Positions 33,568 to 41,309 of a stretch of DNA of 64,000 bases are shown in pieces. Under the pieces are notes generated by a model. That model saw only the letters and a program-made list of their open reading frames with translations. It was not told where the DNA came from and made no database searches. This DNA is from Candidatus Bipolaricaulota bacterium. Lineage in GTDB: Bacteria > Bipolaricaulota > Bipolaricaulia > Bipolaricaulales > Bipolaricaulaceae. A program made the position numbers and the translations under genes. The DNA lies in assembly GCA_025060415.1 (NCBI GenBank), contig JANXBT010000002.1:62001-126000 (forward strand). Reading direction: 5' to 3'. Each line of letters starts with the position of its first letter. Position 1 is the stretch's first letter.

Positions 33568-34589
33568 AGCGGCTCCTTGAGGAGAAGGTCACCGCCCTCC
33601 ACGGGGCCGGGGGCCTGGTCATGGACAAGCTCCTGCGGGAGCGCATCCTCCCCAAATTCCCCATCCGCGCCGCCGGGCCCATCGGGCTGGATCAAATGGA
33701 CGACGGCGCGGTCCTGGACCTTCCGCCCGGAAGGCTCGTCTTCACCACCGACAGCCACGTCGTGAAGCCCCTCTTTTTCCCGGGAGGGGACATCGGGAAG
33801 CTCGCGGTGACGGGGACGGTGAACGATCTTGTGGTCATGGGCGCGCGGCCGGTGGCCCTGAGCCTGGCCCTCGTGATCGAGGAGGGCTTTCCTCTTGCGG
33901 ATTTGGAGCGGATCCTGGAGTCGGCGGCGGCGGTGCTGGGGGAGCTGGGGGTGGCCTTGGTCACCGGCGACACCAAGGTCATGGGGAGGGGCGAGCTGGA
34001 CGGGCTGGTGATCACCACCACGGGGGTCGGGGTAGCGGAGCGGGTGGTGCCCGACAGCGGCGTGCGGCCCGGGGATTTCCTTTTGGTGACCGGCCCGGTG
34101 GGGGAGCACGGTCTAGCGATCCTGGCGGCGCGGAACGCGCTCCCCGTGGAGACGCCGGTGGAAAGCGACGTGGCTCCCCTGTGGCCGGCCCTGGCGGCGG
34201 CCCTGGCCACGGGCGGCATCACGGCCATGAAGGACCCCACGCGGGGCGGCCTGGCCGCCGCCCTGAACGAGATGGCCCAAAAATCGGGGGTGGGGATGGA
34301 GATCGAGGAGGAGAGGATCCCGGTGCGGGCGGAGGTGCGGGGGCTGTGCGAGCTTTTGGGGATCAGCCCGTACGAGCTGGCCTGCGAGGGCCGGGCTGTG
34401 CTCGCCGTGGCTCCCGAGAAGCTCGCGGAGGTCCTTTCCGCCCTGCGCGCCCATCCCCTCACCCAGGGCGCCCAGGTGATCGGCCGGGCCACGGAACACT
34501 ACCCGGGCAAGGTGATCCTGCGCACCGCTGTGGGCGGAAAAAGGTTCCTCGAGATGCCCCTCGGTGACCCCGTCCCCCGGATCTGTTGA
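33564..34589 (+). CDS. hypE: Hydrogenase maturation factor HypE
   Basis: A 341-residue AIRS-fold protein that dehydrates an S-carboxamido group on its C-terminal cysteine to thiocyanate, supplying cyanide for the hydrogenase iron. It starts GAGGLVMDKLL, has DDGAVLD and GDTKVMGRGELDG (ATP-binding), KDPTRGGLA, and ends PRIC with Cys341. All needed residues are present, so the protein should work once HypF provides carbamoyl groups. Its TGA lies within the -35 of the next gene. Confidence 0.97.
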   Translation: MKRLLEEKVTALHGAGGLVMDKLLRERILPKFPIRAAGPIGLDQMDDGAVLDLPPGRLVFTTDSHVVKPLFFPGGDIGKLAVTGTVNDLVVMGARPVALSLALVIEEGFPLADLERILESAAAVLGELGVALVTGDTKVMGRGELDGLVITTTGVGVAERVVPDSGVRPGDFLLVTGPVGEHGLAILAARNALPVETPVESDVAPLWPALAAALATGGITAMKDPTRGGLAAALNEMAQKSGVGMEIEEERIPVRAEVRGLCELLGISPYELACEGRAVLAVAPEKLAEVLSALRAHPLTQGAQVIGRATEHYPGKVILRTAVGGKRFLEMPLGDPVPRIC

Positions 34590-34615
34590 CGCGCCCGCAA
34601 ATTTCGGGCTAAGCT
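34586..34615 (+). promoter_or_regulatory. Promoter of the beta-barrel protein gene
   Basis: TTGACG at 34586-34591, an 18-nt spacer, TAAGCT at 34610-34615. AAGGAGG at 34630-34636 is a strong ribosome-binding site for ATG 34641. Confidence 0.6.
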
Positions 34616-34640
34616 ACACTGGCCTCAGAAAGGAGGTTCG

Positions 34641-35738
34641 ATGAAGATGAGCAAATTCCTGTTCTGGGCAGTTTCCCTGTCCGCGTTCGTCGCGGTCCAC
34701 GCCGCGGCCATTTCCCTGTGCGAGTACGCCCAACCCGTGACCTCCGTCACCACCTCCTCCCTCCAGGCGAGCTTCCGCTACCTCGACGACGAGCTCCGGG
34801 ACGATCGGGGAAACGTGCTGGCCTTGACCCTGGCGGGGAGCTTCCTCCGCTACTATGACTCCGCGGACTTCGGGTACGGGGCGAACGCCACCGGTTCCCT
34901 GGCCCACACGAACGGGGCGTGGACGGTGGCGGGCCTGGGCTCCGTGAACTTCCGGTTCTACGCGCCGGGCCTGGACCTCTTCGCCCTGGGCCGGGTGAAC
35001 GCCCAGTGGGCGGGGGTGGTGCCCACGGTGGCCGTGGCCCTGGGCGCGGGCTACGGTCGGCTGCGGGACGTGACCCCCTTGGCCAAGGCCCTGCGCATCA
35101 ACGACAAGCTCCTCGCGGAAAAGATCCTCACCAAACCCATCCCCGACGCCACCCTCATGGCCATCGCCCAGGAGATCGGCAAGCGCGACCAGTACCCCAC
35201 CCTGGATGCCCTGGTGGTCAAGGTGGCCCAGCTCATCGAGGGGGCCAAGGTGGGGCCCGCGAAGCTCGGGGCGGACGCGGTGCTCTACATCCGCCAGATC
35301 CTCACGGCCACGGGGGACACGCGCCTGTGCGGGTTCTCCGTGAGCGCCGGGGTGGGCTATAAGCTCCTGGACCCCGCGGGCGCCCAGGACCTCGTCCTGT
35401 TTGGGGCTGCGGAGTACGCCCTGCCCTGGTCCGTGGACACCCAGCTCCACGTCCGCGTGGACGGCACCTCCGTGCCCAACTTCACGAGCTACGGCGTGCA
35501 GGCCTTGGCCACGCTGGTCCACAAGCTGACCCCGCGGACGACGCTGAACGCCACCCTGGCCCTGGCCCGGGTGGCACCGGCGGGCGGGGCCCCGGTGGAC
35601 ACCCAGGCCCTGGACGCCACGCTGAGCTTCGCCCTCTGGGAGGGGTGGGCGGTGAACGTGACGCTGGGGGTGCGGAACCGCACGAACTTCGAGGAGCCGC
35701 GGCTCGAGCTCACGGTATCCGCAGGCATCACCTTCTAG
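34641..35738 (+). CDS. Putative outer-membrane beta-barrel protein
   Basis: A 365-residue exported protein. Signal peptide FLFWAVSLSAFVAVHAAA is followed by alternating hydrophobic strands (LALTLAGSFLRYYD, VNFRFYAPGLDLFALGRVNAQW, FSVSAGVGYKLL, VNVTLGVRNRT), and the last residue is Phe (LTVSAGITF), as in BamA substrates. A helical insert (RINDKLLAEKILTKPIPD ... KVAQLIEGAKVG, about 150-205) interrupts the barrel. No named family is recognised. It has its own promoter and a terminator after it, so it is expressed alone and probably strongly. Confidence 0.75.
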   Translation: MKMSKFLFWAVSLSAFVAVHAAAISLCEYAQPVTSVTTSSLQASFRYLDDELRDDRGNVLALTLAGSFLRYYDSADFGYGANATGSLAHTNGAWTVAGLGSVNFRFYAPGLDLFALGRVNAQWAGVVPTVAVALGAGYGRLRDVTPLAKALRINDKLLAEKILTKPIPDATLMAIAQEIGKRDQYPTLDALVVKVAQLIEGAKVGPAKLGADAVLYIRQILTATGDTRLCGFSVSAGVGYKLLDPAGAQDLVLFGAAEYALPWSVDTQLHVRVDGTSVPNFTSYGVQALATLVHKLTPRTTLNATLALARVAPAGGAPVDTQALDATLSFALWEGWAVNVTLGVRNRTNFEEPRLELTVSAGITF

Positions 35739-35766
35739 GGGATCCTATTGGGAACGAAATTTCTTC

Positions 35767-35795
35767 GGGGCGGGACGACCGCCCCTTTTCTTTTT
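35767..35795 (+). terminator. Rho-independent terminator after the beta-barrel gene
   Basis: Stem GGGGCGG/CCGCCCC with loop GACGA, followed by TTTTCTTTTT. It ends the monocistronic outer-membrane protein transcript, 27 nt before the cyclase gene. Confidence 0.85.
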
Positions 35796-35821
35796 CCCGC
35801 CGCAGCGCCAAAATAGCGCGC

Positions 35822-38800
35822 ATGGCGGCGCCGGGGACGGCGGTCCTGGAGCTCCTGTGCGGGGTTGGGCGGGCCCGCTCCTTGCCCGACCTCGCGGGGG
35901 CCGTCCTGCAATTCGCCCTGCGCGTGGTCCCCAAGGCCCAGGCCGGCTCCATCCTGCTCCTCAACGAGTTCCTCGGCCGCTACGAGTTCGTGGCCGCCGC
36001 GGGCTGGGACCTGGAAAAGCTGCGCCCCCTCACCTTTCCCAAGGAAATGCTCCCGCAGCATCGGCTCTACGGCGACAAGCCGGCGATCATCCGCCACATC
36101 CTGGAGCGGGACCGCGCCTTTTGGAGCGCCGAGCTCGTGGAGAGGCTGCGCGCCCTCGGCCCCATCGCGGCGACCCTCTCCCTGCCCCTTTGGGCCGGGG
36201 AAAAGCTCATCGGCTACCTCAACCTCGACCACCCCGAGGACCCCGAGGCCTTCTCCCCAGAGGACGTGGATCGGCTCTTGGGTTACCAAGGGGTCCTGGC
36301 GGGGCTCTTGGAGCTCGGGCGGAGGGTGGAGGAGCTCCGGGAGAACGCGGACCTGTTCCGGCTGCTTTTTGAGCGCCTGGCCGACGCCGTGTACATCACC
36401 GCCTTCGACGGGACAATCCTTGAGGCCAACCCCGCGGCGGAAAAACAAACCGGCTACCCCCGCGCCGAGCTTTTGGGCAAGAACATCATGCGGGACATCG
36501 CCGCGGAGGAACCGGCCATCACTTATGAGCAGGTGAACGAGCGGTTGGCGCGGGGCGAGACCGTGGTGTTCCAGGAGAAAAAGCGCCGCAAGGACGGGAG
36601 CGTTTACTGGACGGAGTGCGCAGTGGTGCAGTTCACCTACAAGGGCCGGCCCGCCACCCTCTCCGTGAACCGCGACATCACCGAGCGCAAGAGGCTCGAG
36701 GAGGAGCTGGCCCGTCGGGTGGAGGAGCTTTCCGCCCTGAACCGGGCGGTGGCCGCCCTCACCGCCCAATTGGAGCGGCGAAAAGTGGTCCAGGCCGTGG
36801 TGGACCTCGCCCGCAGCCTCACCCAGGCCGATTACGCCAACGTCCTCCTGTTCGATGCGGAGGGGAACGTCTTGGAGACCATCGATCCCTTGGGCGCCCC
36901 GCCCCTTCCCCTGCGCATGCGCCCGCACGGGTGGACCCGCCACATCCTCGCCACCGGCCGCCCCCTGATCATCGACGAGATCCGGCCCGACGGGAGCAGC
37001 GTCCCGGAGGTGCGGGCCGAGGACGGAAGCGCGCTTTTGGCCAACCCCGCCCTTCTGGAGAAGGGCATCCGCGCGCTCGCCGGCTTTCCCCTGCGCATTC
37101 GAGGGGAGGTGCGCGGGGTCTTCTATGTGCACAGCCGGAAGCCCGGCGCGTTCGCGCCCTTCGCCGCCGCGCTGGAGCTCCTCGCCAACCACGCCGGGAT
37201 CGCCCTGGAAAACGCCGAGCTCTACGAGGAGGTCCGCGAAAGCGAGACGCGCTACCGCACGCTCTTTGAGGAATCGCCCGTTTCCCTGTGGATCGCGGAC
37301 TTTTCGCAAGTCAAGGCCAGGCTGGAGGAGCTCCGCGCGGAGGGGGTGCAGGACCTTGCCGCCTATTTGGCGGAGCACCCGGAGTTCCTCCGGGAAACCC
37401 TGGAGCTTCTGCGGGCGGTGGAGGTGAACCCCGCCGCGGTGCGGCTCTACGAGGGGCAGAGCCCCGCCGAGCTCCCGCGGCACCTTCCCGCCCTGATCCC
37501 GGAGGAAGCGCTCCCCCTCTGGCGAGAGGAGCTGTTGGCCATCTGGGAGGGGCGGACGGAGTTCGCCGGCATGGGCATCCACCGCACGGCCCTGGGCCGG
37601 CGCCTCCACGTCCTTTTGGGCTGGCGGGTGTTGCCCGGCCACGAGAAGGACTACCGCCGCGTCCTCGTCTCCGTGCTGGACCTCACCGCGCAGCGGGAGG
37701 CCGAGGCCGCCCTGCGGCGCGTCAACGCCGCCATCACCGCCCTCTCCGGGACCCTGGACCTCCCCGCCGTGCTCCACCGCATCTACGACGAGGCCCAAGG
37801 CCTCGTGCCCCTGGATGCGTTCTTTGTGGTGCGCGTGGACGCGCGGCGCGGAAGGCTTGTCCCCCTCTTCGCCATCGAGGAAGGCCAGCGCCTAGAGCTC
37901 CCGGAAATCCCCCTGGATCCGGAGCGCAGCCCCACGGCCTGGGTGGCGCTGCACAAGGAGCCCCTCTTCCTGGAGGACGTGGAGCGGACCCCGCCCCCGG
38001 TGCCCTTCCGGCAGGTGGGGAGGAGCGTGCGGGCTTGGGCCGGCATCCCCCTCGTGGCCCAGGACGAGGTGATCGGGGTCCTTTCCGTGCAGAGCTTTCA
38101 GCCCCAGAGGTTTGGGGAGCGGGAGAGGACCGTGCTTTTGGCGTTCGCCGCGGGCGCGGCCGCGGCCCTGCGCAACGCCCTCCTGCATCAGCGCATCCGC
38201 GACACCGCGGAAAAGCTCCGGGCCATCGAGGAAACCTCCCGGCGCATGAAGCTCGCGCAAAAACCCGAGGAGATCTACGAAATCGTGCTCTCCGCCGTGA
38301 ACGAGATCCTGGGCTTCCGATACGCCGCGGTCCTGGAGGCCCGCGAGGAGGCCTTGGTCCTGGTGGCCCACCGCGGCTATCCCCCGGAGCTGCAGAGCCT
38401 GCGTCTGCCCCTTGCGGAGGGGCGCGGGATCACCGTGGCCGCGTACCTGGCCAACGAACCGATCTACGTGCCGGATGTGCAGCGCGACGCCCGCTACGTG
38501 GCCGGCCTCCCCACCCTGGGGTGCGAGCTGGCCATCCCCATCTCCGTGGGCGACCAGAAGTTCGGCGTCCTCAACGTGGAGCACGATGAGGTGGACGGGA
38601 TTGGCCCCGAGGAGCAGGACCTCCTGCGGATCCTGGCGGCGGAGATGGCCGTGGCCCTGGCCGGCCTAAGGCACCTTCGGGCCCTCCAGACCCTGAGCGA
38701 GAAGCTGATGGCCCTCCACGAGATTTCCCAGCGCCTGCAGCGGGCTACCACCGTAGAAGAGGTTTGCACCCTGGCGGTCCAGGCCATGGCGGAGCGGCTG

Positions 38801-39631
38801 GGCTACGACCAGGTCACCCTTGGGCTTGGACAAGGAGAGCTTTTGGTTCCCGTTGCGGGCGCGGGTTTCCTCGCGCAAAAGGCCCGGCCGTTCCGGAAAG
38901 GGGAGGGCCTGGCGGGGACCACCTGGGCCCTGGGAAGGACCCACTGGGGGAACATCGAGGATTTCCCTATGGCCCAGCCCGTGGATCCCTGCATCCGCTC
39001 GATCATCTCGGTGCCGGTGGGCGATCGGGGAGTCCTTCAGGTGATCGCCACCCGGCCCCAGGCCTTCACCTGGGACGATGTGACCGTGGTGGAAACCCTC
39101 GCCCGGCACGTGTACGAGGAGCTGCGGCGGGTGGAGCTGGAGGCGGAGCTAAGGGAGCAGGCCATCCGCGACCCCCTAACCGGCCTGTACAACCGCCGCT
39201 TCCTGGACGAGGTCCTGCGGCGGGAGTTGGCGCGGGCCGAGCGCTACGGGCACCCCCTCTCCCTCATCCTCATCGACGTCGATAACTTCAAGGAGATCAA
39301 CGACCGTTTTGGGCACGTGGTGGGGGACGAGGCGCTGCGCCGCGTGGCCAAGGCCCTGCGGGAGAACATCCGGAGGGTGGACTACATCTTCCGCTGGGGC
39401 GGCGACGAGTTCTGCGTGGTCCTCCCGGAGACGAACGGGCCGGGCGCGCACGAGGTGGTGCGCCGCTTCCGGGAGCCCTTTGGCCCCCTGGCCGAGGAGC
39501 CCGTGCTCCGCCTCACCCTGGGCTACGCCTCCTGGGATCCCCGCCGCGAGCCCCTCCCCAGCGTGGAGGAGCTCTTCCGGCGCGCCGACCAGCTTCTTTA
39601 TGAAATGAAGCGGGCTAGGCCCAATCCTTAG
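35822..39631 (+). CDS. Multi-GAF/PAS sensor diguanylate cyclase
   Basis: A 1269-residue soluble cytoplasmic sensor that makes cyclic di-GMP. Order by eye: GAF (1-155), PAS (175-290, ANPAAEKQTGYPRAELLGK), GAF (300-470), PAS (475-625), GAF (635-780), GAF (800-945), GAF (960-1100), then GGDEF (1105-1265). The active site is GGDEF (about residue 1192), intact, with DPLTGLYNRRFLDE at its start. An RxxD (RRVD) lies the right distance before it, so product inhibition is expected. There are no membrane helices, which means intracellular signals (redox, gases, small molecules). A hint of a leaderless start (CAAAAT, 7 nt) is weak. It overlaps the MBL gene by 17 nt. Confidence 0.92.
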   Translation: MAAPGTAVLELLCGVGRARSLPDLAGAVLQFALRVVPKAQAGSILLLNEFLGRYEFVAAAGWDLEKLRPLTFPKEMLPQHRLYGDKPAIIRHILERDRAFWSAELVERLRALGPIAATLSLPLWAGEKLIGYLNLDHPEDPEAFSPEDVDRLLGYQGVLAGLLELGRRVEELRENADLFRLLFERLADAVYITAFDGTILEANPAAEKQTGYPRAELLGKNIMRDIAAEEPAITYEQVNERLARGETVVFQEKKRRKDGSVYWTECAVVQFTYKGRPATLSVNRDITERKRLEEELARRVEELSALNRAVAALTAQLERRKVVQAVVDLARSLTQADYANVLLFDAEGNVLETIDPLGAPPLPLRMRPHGWTRHILATGRPLIIDEIRPDGSSVPEVRAEDGSALLANPALLEKGIRALAGFPLRIRGEVRGVFYVHSRKPGAFAPFAAALELLANHAGIALENAELYEEVRESETRYRTLFEESPVSLWIADFSQVKARLEELRAEGVQDLAAYLAEHPEFLRETLELLRAVEVNPAAVRLYEGQSPAELPRHLPALIPEEALPLWREELLAIWEGRTEFAGMGIHRTALGRRLHVLLGWRVLPGHEKDYRRVLVSVLDLTAQREAEAALRRVNAAITALSGTLDLPAVLHRIYDEAQGLVPLDAFFVVRVDARRGRLVPLFAIEEGQRLELPEIPLDPERSPTAWVALHKEPLFLEDVERTPPPVPFRQVGRSVRAWAGIPLVAQDEVIGVLSVQSFQPQRFGERERTVLLAFAAGAAAALRNALLHQRIRDTAEKLRAIEETSRRMKLAQKPEEIYEIVLSAVNEILGFRYAAVLEAREEALVLVAHRGYPPELQSLRLPLAEGRGITVAAYLANEPIYVPDVQRDARYVAGLPTLGCELAIPISVGDQKFGVLNVEHDEVDGIGPEEQDLLRILAAEMAVALAGLRHLRALQTLSEKLMALHEISQRLQRATTVEEVCTLAVQAMAERLGYDQVTLGLGQGELLVPVAGAGFLAQKARPFRKGEGLAGTTWALGRTHWGNIEDFPMAQPVDPCIRSIISVPVGDRGVLQVIATRPQAFTWDDVTVVETLARHVYEELRRVELEAELREQAIRDPLTGLYNRRFLDEVLRRELARAERYGHPLSLILIDVDNFKEINDRFGHVVGDEALRRVAKALRENIRRVDYIFRWGGDEFCVVLPETNGPGAHEVVRRFREPFGPLAEEPVLRLTLGYASWDPRREPLPSVEELFRRADQLLYEMKRARPNP

Positions 39632-40388
39632 CCTCCAGGGTCATCCCGTCCTCGGCCGCCACCACCCGCAGGCCCAGCTTGGCCGTGGCCTCGGCCGCCA
39701 GCTCCTTGGGTTTCCCCCGCAGCATGGTCATGCCAAAGTGCGTGAGCACCGCGAGCTTAGGCCGCACGGCCTTCACGATCTCCAGCGCCTCGGGAAGGGA
39801 AAGGTGGTCGATATCGGGGTTCCATTCCCTAAGCACGGTGTTGAGCACAAGGAGCTGGCAGCCCGCGTAGCGCTCCGGGAGCTCGGGGAAGAACTTCGTG
39901 TCCACCACGAACCCGATCCGGCCTTCCGCGCCCTCCACGATCACCCCGTAGGTCTCCACCTGGCCGTGGCGGTGGCGCACGGGGGTGATGCGCACCCCGC
40001 CCACCGTGTGGGCCTTCCCATCTTGAAAAGCCTCGATGCGCTCCAAAAACGGGCGCACGTAGCGCAACACGACGGGATCCTCCCCCTCCAGGGCGTCGTG
40101 GGGCGCGAGGAGAACGCCGCGGCGCTTGTAGCCGCCGTCGGCCATGGCCTCGATCATGATGTTCACGTCCGTGGAGTGATCGAGGTGCTTGTGGGAGAGG
40201 ATGATCCCGGAAAGCTCGAGGGGTTCCAGGGGAGGGCGCGCCTTGCGGCAGCGCAGAAGCGTGCCCGGACCCGGATCCAAGAGGAGCTGTGTTCCAGAAA
40301 GCTCGAGCCACGTGCCGGCGGAGGACCGCAGCTGTCGGGCCACCACGAACCGCGCCCCCGCCGTGCCCAAAAATTTGATCCAGCCCAT
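39615..40388 (-). CDS. MBL-fold metallo-hydrolase
   Basis: A 257-residue zinc hydrolase of the metallo-beta-lactamase fold. The metal-binding HxHxDH is SHKHLDH, with a later His in VRHRHGQV, an Asp in FVVDTKFF and His in LTHFG. The family includes ribonucleases, phosphodiesterases and lactonases, so substrate is unknown. The layout resembles PhnP or RNase Z-like phosphodiesterases. ATG 40388 has AAGGGAAGGG upstream. It reads away from the PKD lipoprotein gene and shares a symmetric ATTATAAT box with it. Confidence 0.85.
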   Translation of the reverse strand: MGWIKFLGTAGARFVVARQLRSSAGTWLELSGTQLLLDPGPGTLLRCRKARPPLEPLELSGIILSHKHLDHSTDVNIMIEAMADGGYKRRGVLLAPHDALEGEDPVVLRYVRPFLERIEAFQDGKAHTVGGVRITPVRHRHGQVETYGVIVEGAEGRIGFVVDTKFFPELPERYAGCQLLVLNTVLREWNPDIDHLSLPEALEIVKAVRPKLAVLTHFGMTMLRGKPKELAAEATAKLGLRVVAAEDGMTLEAKDWA

Positions 40389-40404
40389 ACGCTATCCCTT
40401 CCCT

Positions 40405-40435
40405 TTGCTCCGCTCGGCCGGCCGAGCATTATAAT
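40405..40435 (+). promoter_or_regulatory. Divergent promoter with a 16-bp palindrome (lipoprotein/MBL genes)
   Basis: For the lipoprotein gene: TTGCTC at 40405-40410, a 19-nt spacer, TATAAT at 40430-40435, and 5 nt to ATG 40441 (leaderless). A perfect palindrome, GCTCGGCCGGCCGAGC (40412-40427), fills the spacer. ATTATAAT (40428-40435) is itself symmetric, so it may also serve the minus-strand gene. Confidence 0.55.
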
Positions 40436-40440
40436 GGGTT

Positions 40441-41070
40441 ATGCGGCGGCTCATGCGCCAATGGTCCGTTTTTCTTGCGCTTTTGGGGCTGGGGCTTCTG
40501 GGCTGTGCGCCCCGCACCTACCTCCCCCCGGTCCCCGTGGTGGCGGTGGAGCCCGTCCAGGGCGAGGCCCCCCTCTTTGTGCGCGCCAGCGCCGCGCAAT
40601 CCTTCGATCCCGATGGCACGATCCTTGGGGTGCGCTGGGACCTCGGCGACGGCACGCAAAAAGAAGGGCCGGAGATCCTCCACCGCTACGACCGGGAGGG
40701 GAATTTCTTCATCACCGTCGAGGTCGTGGACGATCAGGGCCTTGCCACCGTGGTGCGCCTCCCCATACGCGTCGGGATCTCCTACCCCTTGGACGTGCTG
40801 GAGTGGCATGTGGAGGAGTACTTCGGGGGGACGCGGGTCCACGGCCGGGTGAAGAACATCGGGCCGCGGCGCATCAGTTTGGGCCGCGTGGCCGTGCGCT
40901 TCTACGACGAGGACTGGAACTTCGTGGAGGAGCGCTCCAAGAACTTGGGCGACCTCTACCCCGGCATGGAACAGATCTTTGAGGTGCGCAGCGGCTTACG
41001 GCCCCGCTCCCACGGCGGCGCCCCCAACCACACGATCTACACCGAGGTCATCCACGCCGACGCGCCTTGA
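40441..41070 (+). CDS. PKD-domain lipoprotein with FxLYD-like domain
   Basis: A 209-residue exported lipoprotein. A hydrophobic leader ends in lipobox LLGC (Cys22). A PKD domain follows (about 45-115; FDPDGTILGVRWDLGDGT is the hallmark, then YDREGNFFITVEVVDDQG). The C-terminal domain (about 122-200; HGRVKNIGPRRI, then VRFYDEDWNF) has FxLYD/DUF3426-type features. Both modules are for surface contact or protein binding. A TATAAT box 5 nt before the ATG implies a leaderless transcript. I see no terminator in the 240-nt gap after it. Confidence 0.82.
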   Translation: MRRLMRQWSVFLALLGLGLLGCAPRTYLPPVPVVAVEPVQGEAPLFVRASAAQSFDPDGTILGVRWDLGDGTQKEGPEILHRYDREGNFFITVEVVDDQGLATVVRLPIRVGISYPLDVLEWHVEEYFGGTRVHGRVKNIGPRRISLGRVAVRFYDEDWNFVEERSKNLGDLYPGMEQIFEVRSGLRPRSHGGAPNHTIYTEVIHADAP

Positions 41071-41182
41071 GCGCAGGGCCACGGGCCCGCGGCGCCCGGC
41101 TTGGAACCCGGCGGGCCGCCCCCTTAGGGGCAGCGGCTCTTTGGGGGAGCGGCCGACGCCCGCGGGCCTCAGCCGGAGGGGA

Positions 41183-41211
41183 TTGCGCCCGCCCCTCTTC
41201 AAGGGTATAAA
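41183..41211 (+). promoter_or_regulatory. Promoter of the permease gene
   Basis: TTGCGC at 41183-41188, a 17-nt spacer, TATAAA at 41206-41211. Transcription from about 41218 gives a leader of about 92 nt before ATG 41310. Confidence 0.6.
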
Positions 41212-41217
41212 TCCGGC

Positions 41218-41309
41218 CTGGTCGCTCCAACCCCCTATGAGGCCCGAGGTTTTCCGGTTGCCAACGGACCTTAAGCCGCACAAGGGGACGTAAGCCCTAG
41301 GGATCCCCG
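41218..41309 (+). other. Possible structured 5' leader of the permease gene
   Basis: The predicted leader has short pairings, including CCG...CGG around GTTGCCAA, and GGGGA (41284-41288) with TCCCC (41304-41308), which would bracket the ribosome-binding site AGGGA (41299-41303). It could control translation. I compared it by memory with fluoride, manganese, guanidine and sodium riboswitch patterns and could not assign it. The rest of the gap (41071-41182) holds short GC-rich hairpins such as GCCCC-CTTA-GGGGC but no T-tract. Confidence 0.3.

Noticed and set aside
41284-41302. Similarity of GGGGACGTAAGCCC to the 3' part of guanidine-I (ykkC) riboswitches
   Set aside because: The 5' consensus portion is missing and the spacing differs; the match is short and probably chance.
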